Source: Arsenicicoccus bolidensis DSM 15745 (lineage in GTDB: Bacteria; Actinomycetota; Actinomycetes; Actinomycetales; Dermatophilaceae). From it: DNA of 64,000 nt. This document shows, piece by piece, positions 34,307 to 43,398 of this stretch. The translations under genes were made by a program, and so were the position numbers. The DNA lies in contig NZ_AUFG01000003.1 in NCBI RefSeq assembly GCF_000426385.1, positions 113,370 to 177,369 on the forward strand, in the 5' to 3' direction. Position 1 is the stretch's first letter, and each line of letters opens with the position of its first letter. A model generated the notes under the pieces. The model made no database searches and had not been told where the DNA came from. It saw only the letters and a program-made list of their open reading frames with translations.

Positions 34307-34969
34307 TCAGGCGGTGGCGGCCTCGCCGGGGGCGTCCGCCTTGGGGAAGCCGCCGATCCCCCGCCACGAGAGCGTGTCCACCAGTCGGCTGGCCTCGGTC
34401 CGGGTCACGCCCGTCTCGGAGCTGCTGGTGACCCAGTGGCGGGCGGAGTTCTGCGCGGCGCCGGCCAGCGCCATCCCCAGGATCAGCGCGTGCTCGCGGG
34501 ACAGCGCGGCGTCCCCGCTGATCACGTCGGCGATCGCCTCGGCGCACTCGGTCTCGACCCGGTCCAGGCGCTCGCGGACCGCCGGCTCGCCCGTCAGGTC
34601 GGACTGGAACACGAGCCGGAACGGCGCGCCGTCCCGGTCGAAGAACTCGAAGTAGGCCGCGATGGTGGCGGCGACGCGGGCCCGGTTGTCGTCCGTCGAC
34701 CCCAGCGCCTCGCGGACCAGGTCGACGATCGCGGTGCAGTGCTGGTCCAGCAGGGCGAGGTAGAGGTCCTTCTTGCTGGGGAAGTGCTGGTAGAGAACGG
34801 GCTTGGAGACGCCGGCCCGCTCGGCGATCGCGTCCATGGCGGCGGAGTGGTAGCCCGACTCGACGAAGATGTCCTGGGCGGCCTCCAGCAGCTGGGCCCG
34901 GCGCTCCGACCGTGGCAGGCGCCCGGGGCGGGCGGCTTCGGTGGAGACGTGGTCCGGTGCGGTGGTCAT
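34307..34969 (-). CDS. TetR/AcrR family transcriptional regulator
   Basis: A 220-aa repressor: N-terminal helix-turn-helix at about 22-68 (RRAQLLEAAQDIFVESGYHS, then VSKPVLYQHFPSKKDLYLAL) and a ligand-binding helical domain at about 85-205. Position beside DUF3107 and moeZ matches mycobacterial Rv3208. The ligand and targets are unknown; the divergent gene moeZ, 108 nt away, is the nearest candidate. AAAGGACCCCG precedes the ATG. No clear palindromic operator was found in the shared region. Confidence 0.9.
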   Translation of the reverse strand: MTTAPDHVSTEAARPGRLPRSERRAQLLEAAQDIFVESGYHSAAMDAIAERAGVSKPVLYQHFPSKKDLYLALLDQHCTAIVDLVREALGSTDDNRARVAATIAAYFEFFDRDGAPFRLVFQSDLTGEPAVRERLDRVETECAEAIADVISGDAALSREHALILGMALAGAAQNSARHWVTSSSETGVTRTEASRLVDTLSWRGIGGFPKADAPGEAATA

Positions 34970-35077
34970 CGGGGTCCTTTCAGCCGGGGCCCGAGGCGCC
35001 TGGCCACGGGTCCGGCCATGCTACTCGGACGGCTCCACGCCTGCCGCCTCGCACCCGGTGCGGGGTATCGTCGCCGC

Positions 35078-36262
35078 ATGGCACGACCACCGCTCGTCGA
35101 CGTCGGGCCCGAGCTGTCCACCTCGCAGGTCGAGCGCTACTCGCGCCACCTGCTGCTGCCGGAGGTGGGCCGCGAGGGGCAGCGGCGCCTCGCCAACGCC
35201 CGCGTCCTGGTCGTGGGAGCCGGGGGGCTGGGGTCCCCGGCCCTCCTCTACCTCGCGGCCGCGGGCGTCGGCACCCTGGGGGTGGTGGACGCCGACGTCG
35301 TCGAGGAGTCCAACCTCCAGCGCCAGATCATCCACGGCCAGTCCGACATCGGCCGGTCCAAGGTCCGGTCGGCGGCCGAGAGCGTGCGCGAGGTCAACCC
35401 GCACGTCCAGGTGATCGAGCACGAGCTTCGCCTCGACTCGAGCAACGCCCTTGAGCTCCTTCGCGGCTACCACCTCGTGGTGGACGGCGCCGACAACTTC
35501 GCCACCCGCTACCTCGTCGACGACGCCTGCGCCCTGGTCGGCATACCGCACGTCTGGGGCTCGATCTTCCGCTTCCAGGGCCAGGTGAGCGTCTGGTGGG
35601 CGGGGGAGGGACCCTGCTACCGGTGCGTCTTCCCCACCCCGCCGCCGCCCGGCTCCGTCCCCTCGTGCGCCGAGGGCGGTGTGCTCGGTGTCCTGTGCGC
35701 CGCCGTCGCAGCCGTGCAGGCGGCCGAGGCGATCAAGCTCGTCGTGGGGATGGGCGACCCGGTCGTCGGCCGGCTCCTGCTGCACGACGCCCTGTCCCAG
35801 CGGTGGGACACGCTGCAGGTCGAGCGCAACCCCGACTGCCCGCTCTGCGGCGACCACCCGACCATCACCGAGCTCATCGACTACGAGCAGTTCTGCGGAC
35901 TGCCCGCCACCCAGGAGGACGACGTGCACGCCATGCTCCCGACCGTGACCGCCCCCGAGCTCGCGCAGATGCTGCGCGAGCGCCCCGACAGCTTCCGCCT
36001 GGTCGACGTCCGGGGCGAGGACGAGCGGTCGATCGTCTCCATCCCCGGCGCGGAGCCCGTCCCGCTCGAGGAGTTCGTCTCCGGCCGGGCGGCAGCGCGG
36101 TTCGAGGAGGGCGAGGAGGTCGTCATCCACTGCAAGGTCGGCGGCCGGTCCGCGACCGCGCTGCAGGCCCTGATCGCCGGCGGCCACACCAACGCCCGTC
36201 ACCTCGAGGGCGGGGTGCTGGCGTGGGTCCGCGACGTCGACCCGTCGCTCCCCACCTACTGA
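35078..36262 (+). CDS. moeZ: adenylyltransferase/sulfurtransferase MoeZ
   Basis: A 394-aa two-domain protein. The N-terminal E1-like MoeB/ThiF domain (about 1-260) has the ATP-binding VVGAGGLGSPALLYLAAAG, VDADVVEESNLQRQ and zinc pairs CYRC and CPLC. The C-terminal rhodanese domain (about 285-394) has the persulfide-forming active-site loop HCKVGGRS. MoeZ adenylates and thiolates sulfur-carrier proteins (MoaD, CysO, ThiS types) for molybdopterin and cysteine synthesis. The moaE gene 20 kb away is a pathway neighbour. The ATG follows TATCGT (35066-35071) by 6 nt: leaderless. Confidence 0.94.
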   Translation: MARPPLVDVGPELSTSQVERYSRHLLLPEVGREGQRRLANARVLVVGAGGLGSPALLYLAAAGVGTLGVVDADVVEESNLQRQIIHGQSDIGRSKVRSAAESVREVNPHVQVIEHELRLDSSNALELLRGYHLVVDGADNFATRYLVDDACALVGIPHVWGSIFRFQGQVSVWWAGEGPCYRCVFPTPPPPGSVPSCAEGGVLGVLCAAVAAVQAAEAIKLVVGMGDPVVGRLLLHDALSQRWDTLQVERNPDCPLCGDHPTITELIDYEQFCGLPATQEDDVHAMLPTVTAPELAQMLRERPDSFRLVDVRGEDERSIVSIPGAEPVPLEEFVSGRAAARFEEGEEVVIHCKVGGRSATALQALIAGGHTNARHLEGGVLAWVRDVDPSLPTY

Positions 36263-36266
36263 CGGC

Positions 36267-36626
36267 GTGGCTGCGGACGCGGTGATCGGGGACTACGCCG
36301 AGGACGTGCTCGAGGTGGTCGACCAGATCCCGCCCGGACGCGCCCTCGCCTACGGCGACGTCGCGCAGCTCCTCGGACGTGGCGGGCCCCGGCAGGTCGG
36401 GTCGGTGATGAGCCGGTATGCCGGGGGCTCTCCCTGGTGGCGCGTCGTCCGGGCCGACGGTTCCCTCCCCGAGCAGCTCACGGCCCGGGCTCGCGAGCAG
36501 TGGCGAGCCGAGTCGATGCCGCTCGTCGGCGGTCTGGTCACCGGCACGCGCATCGACCTGCCCCTGGCCCGGTGGGACGCCGAGGGTGCGTGGATCCCCG
36601 GGGACGAGCCCACGTCTGGGGCCTGA
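36267..36626 (+). CDS. alkyltransferase-like protein (ATL, MGMT-fold without Cys)
   Basis: A 119-aa protein with the MGMT DNA-binding fold (IPPGRALAYGDVAQLLGRGG, then RQVGSVMS) but with SPWWRVVRADGSLP where alkyltransferases have PCHRV, so the acceptor cysteine is Trp. ATL proteins bind O6-alkylguanine and flag it for nucleotide excision repair rather than repairing it. The GTG start lies 4 nt after the moeZ stop, so the two are translated from one message, as for the Rv3204-type gene near moeB1 in mycobacteria. It sits beside the adnAB repair genes. Confidence 0.88.
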   Translation: MAADAVIGDYAEDVLEVVDQIPPGRALAYGDVAQLLGRGGPRQVGSVMSRYAGGSPWWRVVRADGSLPEQLTARAREQWRAESMPLVGGLVTGTRIDLPLARWDAEGAWIPGDEPTSGA

Positions 36627-36730
36627 TCGCCCGGGCTCCGCCCCCCGCCCCAGCACCGACATGCCGATCCGTCCCGTCCCCCCGGGCTGTCGCGCGGGGG
36701 TGTGTCAGTGGTGTCTGGTGTGATCGAGGC

Positions 36731-39700
36731 ATGGTCCAGCTCCGGCGCACGCCGACCCCGCTCCTCGCCGAGGCGCCCGTCCTCGACGAGCGCCAGCGGG
36801 CCGTGCTCGCCTCGACCGCCTCGCTCCTCCAGGTGGTCGGCGCACCGGGTTCCGGCAAGTCCACGCTGGCCGTCGAGCTGGTCGTCGACCGCGTGCGGCG
36901 CGGCCTCGTCGAGGCCGACCGGGCCCTGCTGCTCACCTCCTCGCGCGTCGCGGCTGCCGGGCTGCGGGACCGCATCACCAGCCGCCTGGGCGGCACCACC
37001 ACGACGCCGCTGGCGCGCACGCACCAGTCGCTGGGGTTCGGCGTCCTGCGCTCCGAGGCGGCGCTGGTGGGGGACCCGTCTCCGCGGCTGCTGTCCGGGG
37101 CCGAGCAGGACGCCATCCTCAAGGAGCTCCTCGACGGCCACGCCCTCGGCGTGGTGCGGGGCCCGGAGTGGCCGGAGTCCGTGCGAGAGGCGTTGGGCAC
37201 CAGGGGCTTTCGCGCCGAGCTGCGTGACCTGCTGATGCGGGCCGTCGAGCGGGGGCTGGTCCCGGAGGATCTCGTCGTCCTCGCCGACCGGCACGGGCGC
37301 CCCGAGTGGCGCGCCGCCGCGGCGGTGCTGGAGGAGTACGACCAGGTCACCGCCTTCTCCCGCCCCGGCGCCTATGACCCGGCCTGGGTGCTGTCCGCCG
37401 CTGCCGACCGGCTCGAGGAGTCGGCGGAGGCGCTGGACCGCGTGCGGAGCCGCATCGGGCTGATCGTCGTCGACGACGCCCAGGAGCTGACCTGGTCGGC
37501 GGCGCGGTTGCTCTCGGTCGTGCGCGCGCCCTCCACGCCGCTGGTGCTCGTGGGCGACCCGGACACCGCGGTCCAGACCTTCCGCGGGGCAGACCCCCGG
37601 GTCTTCGCCTCCGACTGGGAGCGGTGGTTCGGGGGTGACGACCTGCTCAGCCTGGGCGAGACGCACGTCCTCGGGTGCTCCCACCGCCAGGGGCGCGTGC
37701 TCGCCGCCGTCACCGCCCGCGTCTCGCGTCAGGTCGGCGCTGTCGGAGTCACTGCTCACAGGCAGGCGGGGACGGAGGCGCCGGTCGGCGAGGCCGGGCA
37801 CCCCGTCGTCGGGCCGGGCGCGGGGCACGACGCGGGCGTGGCGGACCGTGAGGTCGAGGACCACGCAGCAGCCACGACCCATCAGACCGACCCCGGGGCG
37901 GCGCAGGCGGGGTCGGAGGGCACCGTCGAGACGGTGCTGCTCCGCAGCGCCGCGCAGGAGGCCGCGCACGTGAGCGGCGTGCTCCGCCGGGCCCACCTCG
38001 TCGACGGGGTGCCGTGGTCCCAGATGGCCGTGGTGTGTCGAGGCCGGTCCCGGCTCGCCGCGCTCCGTCAATCCCTGGCGGCCGCCGGCGTGCCGGTCCC
38101 CACCGCGATGACCGACCTGCCGGTCCGGGAGGAGCCCGCAGCCCGGGCCCTGCTCACCCTGCTCGAGGTCGTCGTCCGCGTCGCGCGGGGCCAGGAGCGT
38201 CCCCTGGAGCCCGACGTCGCCGTCGACCTGCTCCTCTCACCGCTCGGCGGCAGCGACCCGGTCGCCGTGCGGCGGCTGCGCCGTGCCCTGCGGCGGCGCG
38301 AGCAGGCCGCGGGCGGCCACCGGGCCCCCGACCAGCTCCTCGTGGCCGCGCTCCTGCGCCCGTCCGACCCGTCCGACCCGTCCGCGCTCGACGACGACGC
38401 GCTCCCCACCGTGGACACCCAACCGGTCCGGCGCCTCGGTCGCGCGATCGCGAGGGCTGCCGGGGCGGCCCGGCTCACCCCTGAGGGTCGGTGGTCGGCC
38501 GAGACAACCGCCGAGTCCATCCTGTGGCAGCTGTGGTCCGCGCTGGGCGTCGCCGACGACTGGAGGGGGGCCGCCCTGTCGTCCGGGCCGATGTCCGTGC
38601 GCTTCGACCGGCACCTTGACGCCGTCGTCGCGTTGTTCGGGGCAGCCGGTGCCTTCGCCGAGCGACTGCCCGGTGCCGGCCCGGAGGCCTTCCTCGAGCA
38701 GGTCCTCGGTCAGGAGGTCGCGGCGGACTCGCTCGTCGCCCAGGCCCCCACGACCGACGTCGTCCAGGTGCTCACCCCTCAGGGTGCGGCCGGGGGCGAG
38801 TGGGACCTGGTGGTCGTCGCCGGGTTGCAGGAGGGAGTCTGGCCGGACCTGCGGCTGCGCGGGTCCCTGCTCGGGTCCGAGCACCTGGTCGACCTGCTGG
38901 CAGGGCGCGGTCACGGACCGCGCGAGGCGCTCGCGGCGGTCCGCTCCGACGAGGCTCGACTGCTGCTGACCGCCGTGAGCCGGGCCCGTCGTCGCCTGGT
39001 GGTCACGGCGGTGTCCTCCGAGGACGAGCAGCCCTCGTCCTACCTCGACGTCATCGACCCTCCCGAGGGCGACGGGCGCAGCGTGCTCGAGGTGCCCCGA
39101 CCGATGACCCTCACCGGCGTGGTGGCCGAGCTGCGCCGCCGCGTCCTCTCCGACGACGCGGCACACCGGGAGCAGGCAGCAGCCCGGCTCGGGGCGCTGG
39201 CCGATGCCGGGGTTCCTGGCGCCGATCCCGGCAGCTGGTGGGCCCTGCGCCGTGAGACGGATGCGCGGCCGCTCTATCCCGACGACCTGCCGGTGCCGGT
39301 GTCGCCGTCCCGCATCGAGAGCTTCGGGAGGTGCCGGCTCATGTGGGTGCTCCGGAGCCATGGGGGCGAGGGGGGCGATCGGGGAGCCGCCGACCTCGGC
39401 ACCCTGGTGCACGAGATCGCCGCCGACCCCGACGTCGACCTGACCGACGCCACCACCCTGCGGCGCGAGCTCGACCGGCGCTGGCCCGAGCTCGGGCTGC
39501 CCGACAGCTGGCGGGGCCGGCACGACCACGACCGGGCGGGTCGCATGGTCGACAAGCTGGCCGACTACGCCCGCACCATCCGGGACGAGGGGTGGGAGCT
39601 CGTCGCGGTCGAGCAGGAGGCCCGCGTCGAGATCGGGCGCGCCCTGCTGACGGGCCGCGTCGACCGCCTCGAGCGTGCCCCGGACGGTCGCCTCCGGGTC

Positions 39701-40042
39701 GTCGACATCAAGACGGGCAGGAGCGCCCCCACGCAGGCCGAGCTCGCCGACCACGCGCAGCTGGCGGCCTACCAGGCCGCCGTCGAGGCCGGTGCCTTCC
39801 CCTCGGGCACCGGGTCCGCGGGTGCGGCCCTGCTGCAGCTCGGCGGCGACCGACGTGCCCCCCGCGTCCAACCGCAGGCGCCGGCCGTCGAGGCCGACGA
39901 CCCGGGGTGGGCGCGCGAGCTCGTCGAGTCGACCGCCGAGGGGATGGCCGGCGACAGCTTCCCCGCCACGCCGGGTGACCACTGCTCCTACTGCCCGGTC
40001 CGCAGGTCCTGCCCGGCGCAGCCCGAGGGGAGGACCCTGTGA
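36731..40042 (+). CDS. adnA: helicase-nuclease subunit AdnA
   Basis: A 1103-aa subunit of the actinobacterial AdnAB motor-nuclease that resects DNA double-strand breaks. Walker A GAPGSGKS at 37-44; motif II is VVDDAQEL rather than the usual DEXQ; motif III region LVGDPDTAVQTFRGADP; SLGETHVLGCSHRQ follows. The C-terminal nuclease domain has GRVDRLERAPDGRLRVVDIK with TG after it (about 975-993). Cys868, Cys1085, Cys1088 and Cys1094 form an Fe-S iron-staple pattern. About residues 337-400 are a low-complexity insert. The stop overlaps adnB (GTGA). A frame extending to 36437 overlaps the ATL gene and is rejected. Confidence 0.9.
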   Translation: MVQLRRTPTPLLAEAPVLDERQRAVLASTASLLQVVGAPGSGKSTLAVELVVDRVRRGLVEADRALLLTSSRVAAAGLRDRITSRLGGTTTTPLARTHQSLGFGVLRSEAALVGDPSPRLLSGAEQDAILKELLDGHALGVVRGPEWPESVREALGTRGFRAELRDLLMRAVERGLVPEDLVVLADRHGRPEWRAAAAVLEEYDQVTAFSRPGAYDPAWVLSAAADRLEESAEALDRVRSRIGLIVVDDAQELTWSAARLLSVVRAPSTPLVLVGDPDTAVQTFRGADPRVFASDWERWFGGDDLLSLGETHVLGCSHRQGRVLAAVTARVSRQVGAVGVTAHRQAGTEAPVGEAGHPVVGPGAGHDAGVADREVEDHAAATTHQTDPGAAQAGSEGTVETVLLRSAAQEAAHVSGVLRRAHLVDGVPWSQMAVVCRGRSRLAALRQSLAAAGVPVPTAMTDLPVREEPAARALLTLLEVVVRVARGQERPLEPDVAVDLLLSPLGGSDPVAVRRLRRALRRREQAAGGHRAPDQLLVAALLRPSDPSDPSALDDDALPTVDTQPVRRLGRAIARAAGAARLTPEGRWSAETTAESILWQLWSALGVADDWRGAALSSGPMSVRFDRHLDAVVALFGAAGAFAERLPGAGPEAFLEQVLGQEVAADSLVAQAPTTDVVQVLTPQGAAGGEWDLVVVAGLQEGVWPDLRLRGSLLGSEHLVDLLAGRGHGPREALAAVRSDEARLLLTAVSRARRRLVVTAVSSEDEQPSSYLDVIDPPEGDGRSVLEVPRPMTLTGVVAELRRRVLSDDAAHREQAAARLGALADAGVPGADPGSWWALRRETDARPLYPDDLPVPVSPSRIESFGRCRLMWVLRSHGGEGGDRGAADLGTLVHEIAADPDVDLTDATTLRRELDRRWPELGLPDSWRGRHDHDRAGRMVDKLADYARTIRDEGWELVAVEQEARVEIGRALLTGRVDRLERAPDGRLRVVDIKTGRSAPTQAELADHAQLAAYQAAVEAGAFPSGTGSAGAALLQLGGDRRAPRVQPQAPAVEADDPGWARELVESTAEGMAGDSFPATPGDHCSYCPVRRSCPAQPEGRTL

Positions 40043-43000
40043 CGCTGATCGGTGCTCTCGACATCGCCCAGGCCCTGGGCCAGCCTCCGCCGACGGCCGA
40101 GCAGCAGGCCGTCATCGAGGCTCCTCGGGAGCCGCTGCTGGTCGTGGCCGGGGCAGGCTCGGGCAAGACCGAGACCATGTCGGCCAGGGTCGTGTGGCTC
40201 GTCGCCAACGGTCTGGTCCAGCCGCAGGAGGTGCTCGGCCTCACCTTCACCCGCAAGGCTGCCGGTGAGCTGGCCGAGCGCATCGGACGCCGGCTGCGGC
40301 AGCTGGAGGCCGCCGGGCTGTGGCGTGACGGCTCACCCGACGACGGCCTCGACCTCACGCCCACGGTCTCCACCTACCACGCGTACGCCGGCCGGATCGT
40401 GTCCGAGCACGGCCTACGGCTCGGCAACGAGCCCGGGGCCCGGCTGCTGTCCGAGGCGTCCTGCTGGCAGCTCGCGCAGGAGGTCGTCGAGGCCTATCCG
40501 GGGCCGTTGGACACCGTCAGCAGCGCCGCCGGCCGGGCGGTCCCGGCCGTGTCCACGGTCGTCGAGGCGGTCCTGTCGCTCTCCGGCCAGCTCGCGGAGC
40601 ACCTCGGCACCCCCGAGGACCTTGGCGACCACCTCCGCAGACTCCTGGCGGCCTGGGACGCTCTCCCCGACGGAGAGGGACGCAAGACGCCGCTCAAGCC
40701 GGTGCTGGAGGCCATCGGGGTCCTGCGTCAGCGGCAGGCCCTGGTCCCGCTGATCCTGGACTACCAGCGCGTCAAGCGGGCGCGGGAGAGCCTGGACTTC
40801 GCCGACCAGATGTCCGTGGCAGCCCGGATCGCGAGCGCCTTCCCCGACGTCGGTCGGGGGGAGCGGCAGCGATTCCGTGCCGTCCTCCTCGACGAGTTCC
40901 AGGACACCAGCGAGGCGCAGCTGGTGCTGCTGCGCCGGCTCTACGCCGAGGCGGACGAGACGGTTCCGGTCATGGCGGTGGGGGACCCGCACCAGTCGAT
41001 CTACGGCTGGCGGGGCGCCAGCTCCACCACGTTGACGTCCTTCCCCCAGCAGTTCCCCGGACCCGCTGGGCCCGCCCGCACGTTGCCGCTGTCTACCTCC
41101 TGGCGCAACGACGGCGCCATCCTCGCTGCGGCCAACGTCATCGCCGCGCCCCTCACCGCCGCCTGCCCGGTGGAGGTGGCGGTCCTCGAGCCGCGCCCCG
41201 GGGCCGGCCCCGGTCAGGTGGAGGCGGCCCGCCTCGACACCCTGGAGGCCGAGGCCGCGCACATCGCCGACTGGCTGAGCGAGCGGCTGGCGGCGCAGCC
41301 TGATCCCAGCGAGACCGGCACGACCGTCGGCCTGAACGGCGACCCGCGCCCGACGGCCGCCGTGCTGTGCCGCAAGCGGAGCCAGTTCACCCTGCTCGCG
41401 GAGACCCTCACCGCCGCCGGCCTGCCCGTCGAGGTCGTTGGCCTGGGCGGGCTCCTCAGCATGCCCGAGGTCGTCGACCTCGTGTCCTTCCTGCACGTCG
41501 TGGACGACCCCTCCCGCGGTGACCACCTGATGCGTCTCCTCACGGGGCCGCTGGTGCGCCTCGGCCCGGCCGACCTCGCAGGCCTGCACGCCTGGGCACG
41601 GTCGCTCGGTCGAGGGGGCGAGGTGGGGGAGCCGGAGCAGGTGGGCCTCGTCGAGGCGCTGGACCGGCTACCCCCGACGGGATGGCACGACGCCCACGGC
41701 CGCGCCCTGGGCGACACCGGCCGATCGCGGCTCGTCGACCTGCGGCGCAGGGTCCGGCGGGTGCGCGAGGTCCTGAGCGCCACCGTGCCCGAGGTCGTCG
41801 GCGAGGCCGAGCGGGTGCTGGGGCTGGACCTCGAGCTCATGGCGCGACCGGGGCGTTCGGTCGCCGATGCCCGGGTCCACCTCGAGGCCTTCGCCGACGT
41901 CGTTGCCGCCTACGCCTCGTCGTCCGAGCGGCCCACGCTGGGCGGTCTGCTGACCTGGCTGGACGTCGCCGAGGCTCGCGAGAGAGGCCTCGCCGCCGGT
42001 CAGACCGCGCCCACCCCGGGAGCCGTGCAGCTGCTGACGGTCCACGCCTCCAAAGGGCTGGAGTGGGACCTCGTGGTCGTCCCCGGGCTCGAGGAGGGCA
42101 CCTTCCCGGCCCACGACGCCCGGGTCGCCGCCCGGGACGACGGTGGGTGGCGGGTGCCGCCGCCCAAGGACAAGGCCTGGTTGAGCGGGCTCGACAGCCT
42201 CCCCTTCGGCCTGCGGGGCGACCGGTCCGGCCTGCCGCACCTCGACTGGGCGACCTGCCCGGACCGTCAGGAGCTGGCGAGCCGGATCGAAACCTTCGTG
42301 CTGGCGTGCGGGCAGCACGCCGTCGTCGAGGAGCGACGACTGGCCTACGTCGCCGTCACCCGGGCCCGCCACGAGCTGCTGCTGACCGCCCCCGTCTGGG
42401 CCACTCAGCGCAGCCCGCGGGTCACGTCCCGCCTGCTGGACGAGGTTCGCGAGGCGGGGATCGCCCGCACGACAGCCTGGGCCGAGATGCCGGACTCCCG
42501 CGACGACGACCTCGCCAACCCGCGGCTGGCGGATCAGCTCACCCTGCCGTGGCCGTTGCGCGACGCCCCTGACCCAGCTCTCACCCGGGCCGCCGACGCG
42601 GTCCAGGCGGCTCGCGGATCCACGGCGCCCACGTCCGAGGTGGCGCCCACGCCCGAGGTGGAGCCCACGCCTGCGGCGGCGGTCACGCCTGCGGACGAGT
42701 GGCGGCACCTGGACCGTGAGATCGCCGTCCTCGTCGCTGAGCGAGATGCGGCCCAGCAGCGCTCCGAGGTGCTGGTGTCCCTACCGCCCCACCTGTCGAC
42801 GTCGTCGCTCGTGGCCCTCGCCGACGACCCTGACGAGTTCGCCGTGGGGCTGCGTCGCCCGATGCCGGCTGCCCCGGCCACAGCGGCCCGGCGGGGCACG
42901 GCCTTCCACGCCTGGGTCGAGCAGCACTACGCCCAGGCGGCCATCATCGACCTGGACGAGCTCCCCGGCAGCGCGGACGAGTCCGCTGCCGACGAGGGGA

Positions 43001-43386
43001 ACCTCGACCTGATGAAGGCACACTTCCTCGAGAGCGAGTGGGCGGCGCTCTCCCCGGTGGCCATCGAGCTGGCGGTGGAGTCCACCGTGGCGGGCGCGAG
43101 GCTGCGCGGGCGCATCGACGCCGTCTTCCCCCGACCGGACGGGGGGTTCACGGTGGTGGATTGGAAGACGGGCGCGCCGCCGACCGGTCGACGAGCCGAG
43201 GTGCGCCGGCTCCAGCTGGCTGTCTACCGGGTCGCCTACGCCCGGTTGCAGCAGGTCGACCCCGCGCTCGTCGACGGCGCCTTCTACTACGCCGCCACCG
43301 GCCAGACCGTGCGACCGGACCTCCCCGACGAGCAGGCCCTGGCGACGCTCGTGGCCGACCTCACGGCTGGTCAGTCGCCCCGCTGA
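40039..43386 (+). CDS. adnB: helicase-nuclease subunit AdnB
   Basis: A 1115-aa UvrD-like helicase with a RecB-type nuclease domain, partner of AdnA. Walker A is GAGSGKT (38-44), motif Ia LTFTRKAAGELAERI, motif II LLDEFQDTSE (Asp285-Glu286), motif III AVGDPHQSIYGWRGA, motif V LLTVHASKGLEWDLVVVPGL and motif VI YVAVTRARHELLL, so this subunit keeps all translocation motifs. The nuclease core is GRIDAVFPRPDGGFTVVDWK (about 1035-1055). Unlike AdnA it has no C-terminal cysteine cluster. Start overlaps adnA by 4 nt, ensuring balanced synthesis. Confidence 0.92.
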   Translation: MTLIGALDIAQALGQPPPTAEQQAVIEAPREPLLVVAGAGSGKTETMSARVVWLVANGLVQPQEVLGLTFTRKAAGELAERIGRRLRQLEAAGLWRDGSPDDGLDLTPTVSTYHAYAGRIVSEHGLRLGNEPGARLLSEASCWQLAQEVVEAYPGPLDTVSSAAGRAVPAVSTVVEAVLSLSGQLAEHLGTPEDLGDHLRRLLAAWDALPDGEGRKTPLKPVLEAIGVLRQRQALVPLILDYQRVKRARESLDFADQMSVAARIASAFPDVGRGERQRFRAVLLDEFQDTSEAQLVLLRRLYAEADETVPVMAVGDPHQSIYGWRGASSTTLTSFPQQFPGPAGPARTLPLSTSWRNDGAILAAANVIAAPLTAACPVEVAVLEPRPGAGPGQVEAARLDTLEAEAAHIADWLSERLAAQPDPSETGTTVGLNGDPRPTAAVLCRKRSQFTLLAETLTAAGLPVEVVGLGGLLSMPEVVDLVSFLHVVDDPSRGDHLMRLLTGPLVRLGPADLAGLHAWARSLGRGGEVGEPEQVGLVEALDRLPPTGWHDAHGRALGDTGRSRLVDLRRRVRRVREVLSATVPEVVGEAERVLGLDLELMARPGRSVADARVHLEAFADVVAAYASSSERPTLGGLLTWLDVAEARERGLAAGQTAPTPGAVQLLTVHASKGLEWDLVVVPGLEEGTFPAHDARVAARDDGGWRVPPPKDKAWLSGLDSLPFGLRGDRSGLPHLDWATCPDRQELASRIETFVLACGQHAVVEERRLAYVAVTRARHELLLTAPVWATQRSPRVTSRLLDEVREAGIARTTAWAEMPDSRDDDLANPRLADQLTLPWPLRDAPDPALTRAADAVQAARGSTAPTSEVAPTPEVEPTPAAAVTPADEWRHLDREIAVLVAERDAAQQRSEVLVSLPPHLSTSSLVALADDPDEFAVGLRRPMPAAPATAARRGTAFHAWVEQHYAQAAIIDLDELPGSADESAADEGNLDLMKAHFLESEWAALSPVAIELAVESTVAGARLRGRIDAVFPRPDGGFTVVDWKTGAPPTGRRAEVRRLQLAVYRVAYARLQQVDPALVDGAFYYAATGQTVRPDLPDEQALATLVADLTAGQSPR

Positions 43387-43398
43387 CCGCCCAGCCCG

